From Deltaproteobacteria bacterium (GTDB lineage: Bacteria > Desulfobacterota > UBA8473): a stretch of DNA of 8,002 nucleotides. The translations under genes and the position numbers were made by a program. The stretch covers positions 1 through 8,002 of the forward strand of contig JAUXHQ010000068.1 of NCBI GenBank assembly GCA_030621455.1, in the 5' to 3' direction. Each line of letters opens with the position of its first letter. Position 1 is the stretch's first letter. Below are positions 6,371-8,002 of this stretch, one piece after another. The notes below the pieces were generated by a model, which searched no databases, was not told where the DNA came from, and worked only from the letters and a program-made list of their open reading frames with translations.

Positions 6371-7540
6371 CTATTCCTCTTCAAGAAACGCCGTTTCCTT
6401 ACAAAAATGATGATCAATACAATATAGTTCTCTGGTTTTTACCGAGTCGTCGTCCTTCATATGAACATACCCGTTGGCCATGTATACGATCCTTGCAATT
6501 CCGGGACCATCAAGAGAGTCGGCTGATGAATCATGGTGTCGAATAACCGCCTCTACTATTTCGTACGGCAGATTCCACAGATCAAGGAGATATGCCCCCA
6601 AGTCCGCATGTGTCATGCCCATCATCTCATTTTCGATATCTGACTCCAGAGTTTGTTTCTGTAGTGCAGCGGCATGAGATTTTTCAAAGATATCCGGTTT
6701 TTTTGAAAAGAGGATTAACCTTCCCAGATCATGGAGTATCCCGGATGTTTGCGCCATGTCCTGTTCCTTTCTATTCAAGCCCTGTTTTATCGCCAATTTT
6801 TTGCTTATGTTTCCGACCTTGAGGCAATGGTTCATCAGATCATCCGGGGAGAATCCTTTAATAACCCTGGATGATTTGCATTCCTCAAAGGCATGGACGG
6901 AAAGAGTCAGGGCTTTTATGGTGTCAACGCCCAGATAAACCACGGCCTCTCTGATCTCCGATATCTGTCTGATAAAGCCAAAAAAAGCAGAGTTAACGAT
7001 CTGCAATACCTTGGTGCTCATGGCCATATCTTTCTTTACAATATAAGCGATCTCATTTATGGACGCTTCTCTGTCCAGGGCTTCGGTCATCTCCAGATAA
7101 ACCTGAGGAAGACTTGGCAGGGTCCCCATTTGCGAGACAACTTCTTTGAGTTCGTTGTTGTTCATGCGGTCTTGTACATTACAGGCCCTCGTTATGGTGT
7201 TGTCCAGTTCCTCTGTGTTTAACGGCTTTGAGAGATATTGGTGGGCCACAAGTACCGCTTTGTTCTCCTTTTCTATTTCGGCATAGCCTGAAAGCACGAT
7301 CCTCACCGCCTTAGGATAATGTTTCTTTACCTCTTCCAGCAATCGAATCCCATCCATCTCCGGCATTCTGATATCGGAGACAACCACATCAAACTCCCGG
7401 TTGCTCATAGTTTCCAGCGCCGCCTTGCCACTCGAAGCAAAATCCATATGCCAGACTTCTCTATTCTTATGGAGGGATCGTTTCAAACCGCTCAATATCT
7501 TTTGTTCGTCATCCACGAAAAGTATAGATTTCTTCTCCAC
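6371..7540 (-). CDS. Response regulator with HDOD output domain (REC-HDOD)
   Basis: Two-component regulator of 389 residues. The receiver domain (about 4-120) has the acidic pocket Asp10-Asp11-Glu12, phospho-acceptor Asp56 in VVSDIRMP, Ser84 in VLSGYAE and Lys105 in SKP, so it appears functional. The HDOD domain (about 136-335) opens with LPSLPQVYLEM, contains KVLQIVNSAFFGF (177-189), GILHDLGRLILF (267-278) and HADLGAYLLDLWNLP (311-325), with a later IRHHD (333-337). HDOD proteins resemble HD phosphohydrolases and are found in regulators of signalling, motility and stress; activity here is unknown. The C-terminal tail ends with a Cys/His cluster CIDHHFC (374-380). The start is a GTG at 7540, 3 nt after the HPt stop, with AGGAG at 7551-7555, suggesting translational coupling. 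There is no DNA-binding domain, so output is probably not direct transcription control. Confidence 0.93.
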   Translation of the reverse strand: MEKKSILFVDDEQKILSGLKRSLHKNREVWHMDFASSGKAALETMSNREFDVVVSDIRMPEMDGIRLLEEVKKHYPKAVRIVLSGYAEIEKENKAVLVAHQYLSKPLNTEELDNTITRACNVQDRMNNNELKEVVSQMGTLPSLPQVYLEMTEALDREASINEIAYIVKKDMAMSTKVLQIVNSAFFGFIRQISEIREAVVYLGVDTIKALTLSVHAFEECKSSRVIKGFSPDDLMNHCLKVGNISKKLAIKQGLNRKEQDMAQTSGILHDLGRLILFSKKPDIFEKSHAAALQKQTLESDIENEMMGMTHADLGAYLLDLWNLPYEIVEAVIRHHDSSADSLDGPGIARIVYMANGYVHMKDDDSVKTRELYCIDHHFCKETAFLEEE

Positions 7541-7543
7541 TGT

Positions 7544-7867
7544 TCACCTGCTCCTCTTAAAATCTTCTACCAACTCCTGATATTTTTCGGAAAAGACGCG
7601 GACAATATCCTCCAGTCCATCCAGGGATTGTTTTCGAGCATGGTCATCAATCTCTCCGGCCAGTTCGTATAACTCATCGAGACCCAGGTTTCCAGAAGAT
7701 CCTTTTATGGAATGGGCCGTTTTATGGACCTCCTGCGCATCGCCCTTTACAAGGGCTGCCTTAAGTTCTTCCAGGTCAGGTGAGGTAGTTTCCACGTAAA
7801 GCTCGAAAACTTCGTTGAAGTCTTCAACCTCTAATCCGATATTCTCAGCAAGTTTTTCTAAGTCCAC
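7544..7867 (-). CDS. Stand-alone HPt phosphotransfer protein
   Basis: A small acidic all-helical protein of 107 residues, the usual size for a single HPt domain. The active-site motif THSIKGSSGNLG-type is present as TAHSIKGSSGNLG (50-62), with phospho-acceptor His52, preceded by the amphipathic LEELKAALVKGDAQEVHK helix region (32-49). HPt proteins shuttle phosphate between two receiver domains and have no kinase activity. It is the first gene of a three-gene operon with a REC-HDOD regulator and a PAS kinase, separated from the next by 3 nt. Start is a GTG at 7867 with a perfect ribosome site AAGGAGGGG (7875-7883) spaced 7 nt. Since the neighbouring kinase lacks a receiver domain, its phosphate source is either the neighbouring REC or a hybrid kinase outside the window. 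Confidence 0.93.
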   Translation of the reverse strand: MDLEKLAENIGLEVEDFNEVFELYVETTSPDLEELKAALVKGDAQEVHKTAHSIKGSSGNLGLDELYELAGEIDDHARKQSLDGLEDIVRVFSEKYQELVEDFKRSR

Positions 7868-7874
7868 AAAATTA

Positions 7875-7883
7875 CCCCTCCTT
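7875..7883 (-). promoter_or_regulatory. Ribosome binding site of the HPt gene (GTG start)
   Basis: AAGGAGGGG lies 7 nt before the GTG at 7867. It is the strongest ribosome site in the signalling operon and fixes the GTG start. Confidence 0.8.
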
Positions 7884-7890
7884 CTGTGTT

Positions 7891-7952
7891 TAGGTGTCAG
7901 TATATAAGGTCGACTTTTAAAGTGTTTTGCTGAAAACTGACACCTGAAACCT
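7891..7952. repeat. Inverted AGGTGTCAG repeat in the leader of the signalling operon
   Basis: AGGTGTCAG at 7892-7900 pairs with CTGACACCT at 7937-7945 across a 36-bp spacer that itself holds a small ACTTT/AAAGT dyad (7913-7923). The right side, 7936-7952, is the exact reverse complement of 17 bp at 5043-5059 after ribF. TAGGTGTCAGT at 7891-7901 likewise matches 5028-5038. The hairpin would lie about 10 nt upstream of the HPt ribosome site in the mRNA leader if transcription begins further up. A -10-like TATACT (minus strand, about 7898-7903) overlaps the left arm but has no good -35 partner. The rest of 7953-8002 shows nothing recognisable. Confidence 0.65.
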
Positions 7953-8002
7953 CCCCTCAGTAGTTATATATTTTCCAACGGATACTAACCACCAACCAAT
8001 AA

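Noticed and set aside
5151..7914. Shared AAGGTCGAC at 5151-5159 and 7906-7914
   Set aside because: A 9-bp match, one copy inside kinase coding sequence, with diverging flanks; probably chance.

Overview
The window looks like a chromosomal stretch from a Gram-negative bacterium of the Desulfobacterota (deltaproteobacterial) type. This rests on the protein style (GAPDH/PGK/TIM set, an HDOD-type response regulator, a soluble PAS kinase with an H-box of the INTPIQY kind), on strong AGGAGG-like ribosome sites and frequent GTG starts. The taxonomic call is an inference. No phage genes, intact insertion sequence or CRISPR array is visible.

Minus strand, 250-3517: a lower-glycolysis operon in the order gap, pgk, tpiA. 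gap and pgk are only 17 bp apart. pgk and tpiA are separated by about 300 bp holding two nested inverted repeats, each flanked by a 4-bp direct repeat, which look like one small non-coding mobile element inside another. The GAPDH lacks the usual NAD-selecting Asp and carries Gly-Ser where NAD-specific enzymes often have Leu-Pro, so it may accept NADP. Downstream of tpiA there is no hairpin terminator, but there is a C-rich, G-poor transcript that could be a Rho loading site.

Minus strand, 3763-3919: a complete tRNA-Leu(CAG) with encoded CCA, driven by a near-consensus sigma-70 promoter. No clear terminator separates it from gap, about 245 bp downstream.

Plus strand, 4062-5030: ribF, the bifunctional riboflavin kinase/FAD synthetase, ending in a hairpin plus T-rich tail. 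That hairpin is built from a repeat family with the core AGGTGTCAG.

Minus strand, 5129-7867: a tightly packed three-gene signalling operon. It encodes a free HPt protein, a REC-HDOD response regulator and a soluble PAS sensor histidine kinase, with 3-nt gaps between genes. Copies of the AGGTGTCAG repeat lie at both ends of this operon. The parts suggest a phosphorelay, but the kinase has no receiver domain of its own, so the position of the HPt in the relay is not obvious.
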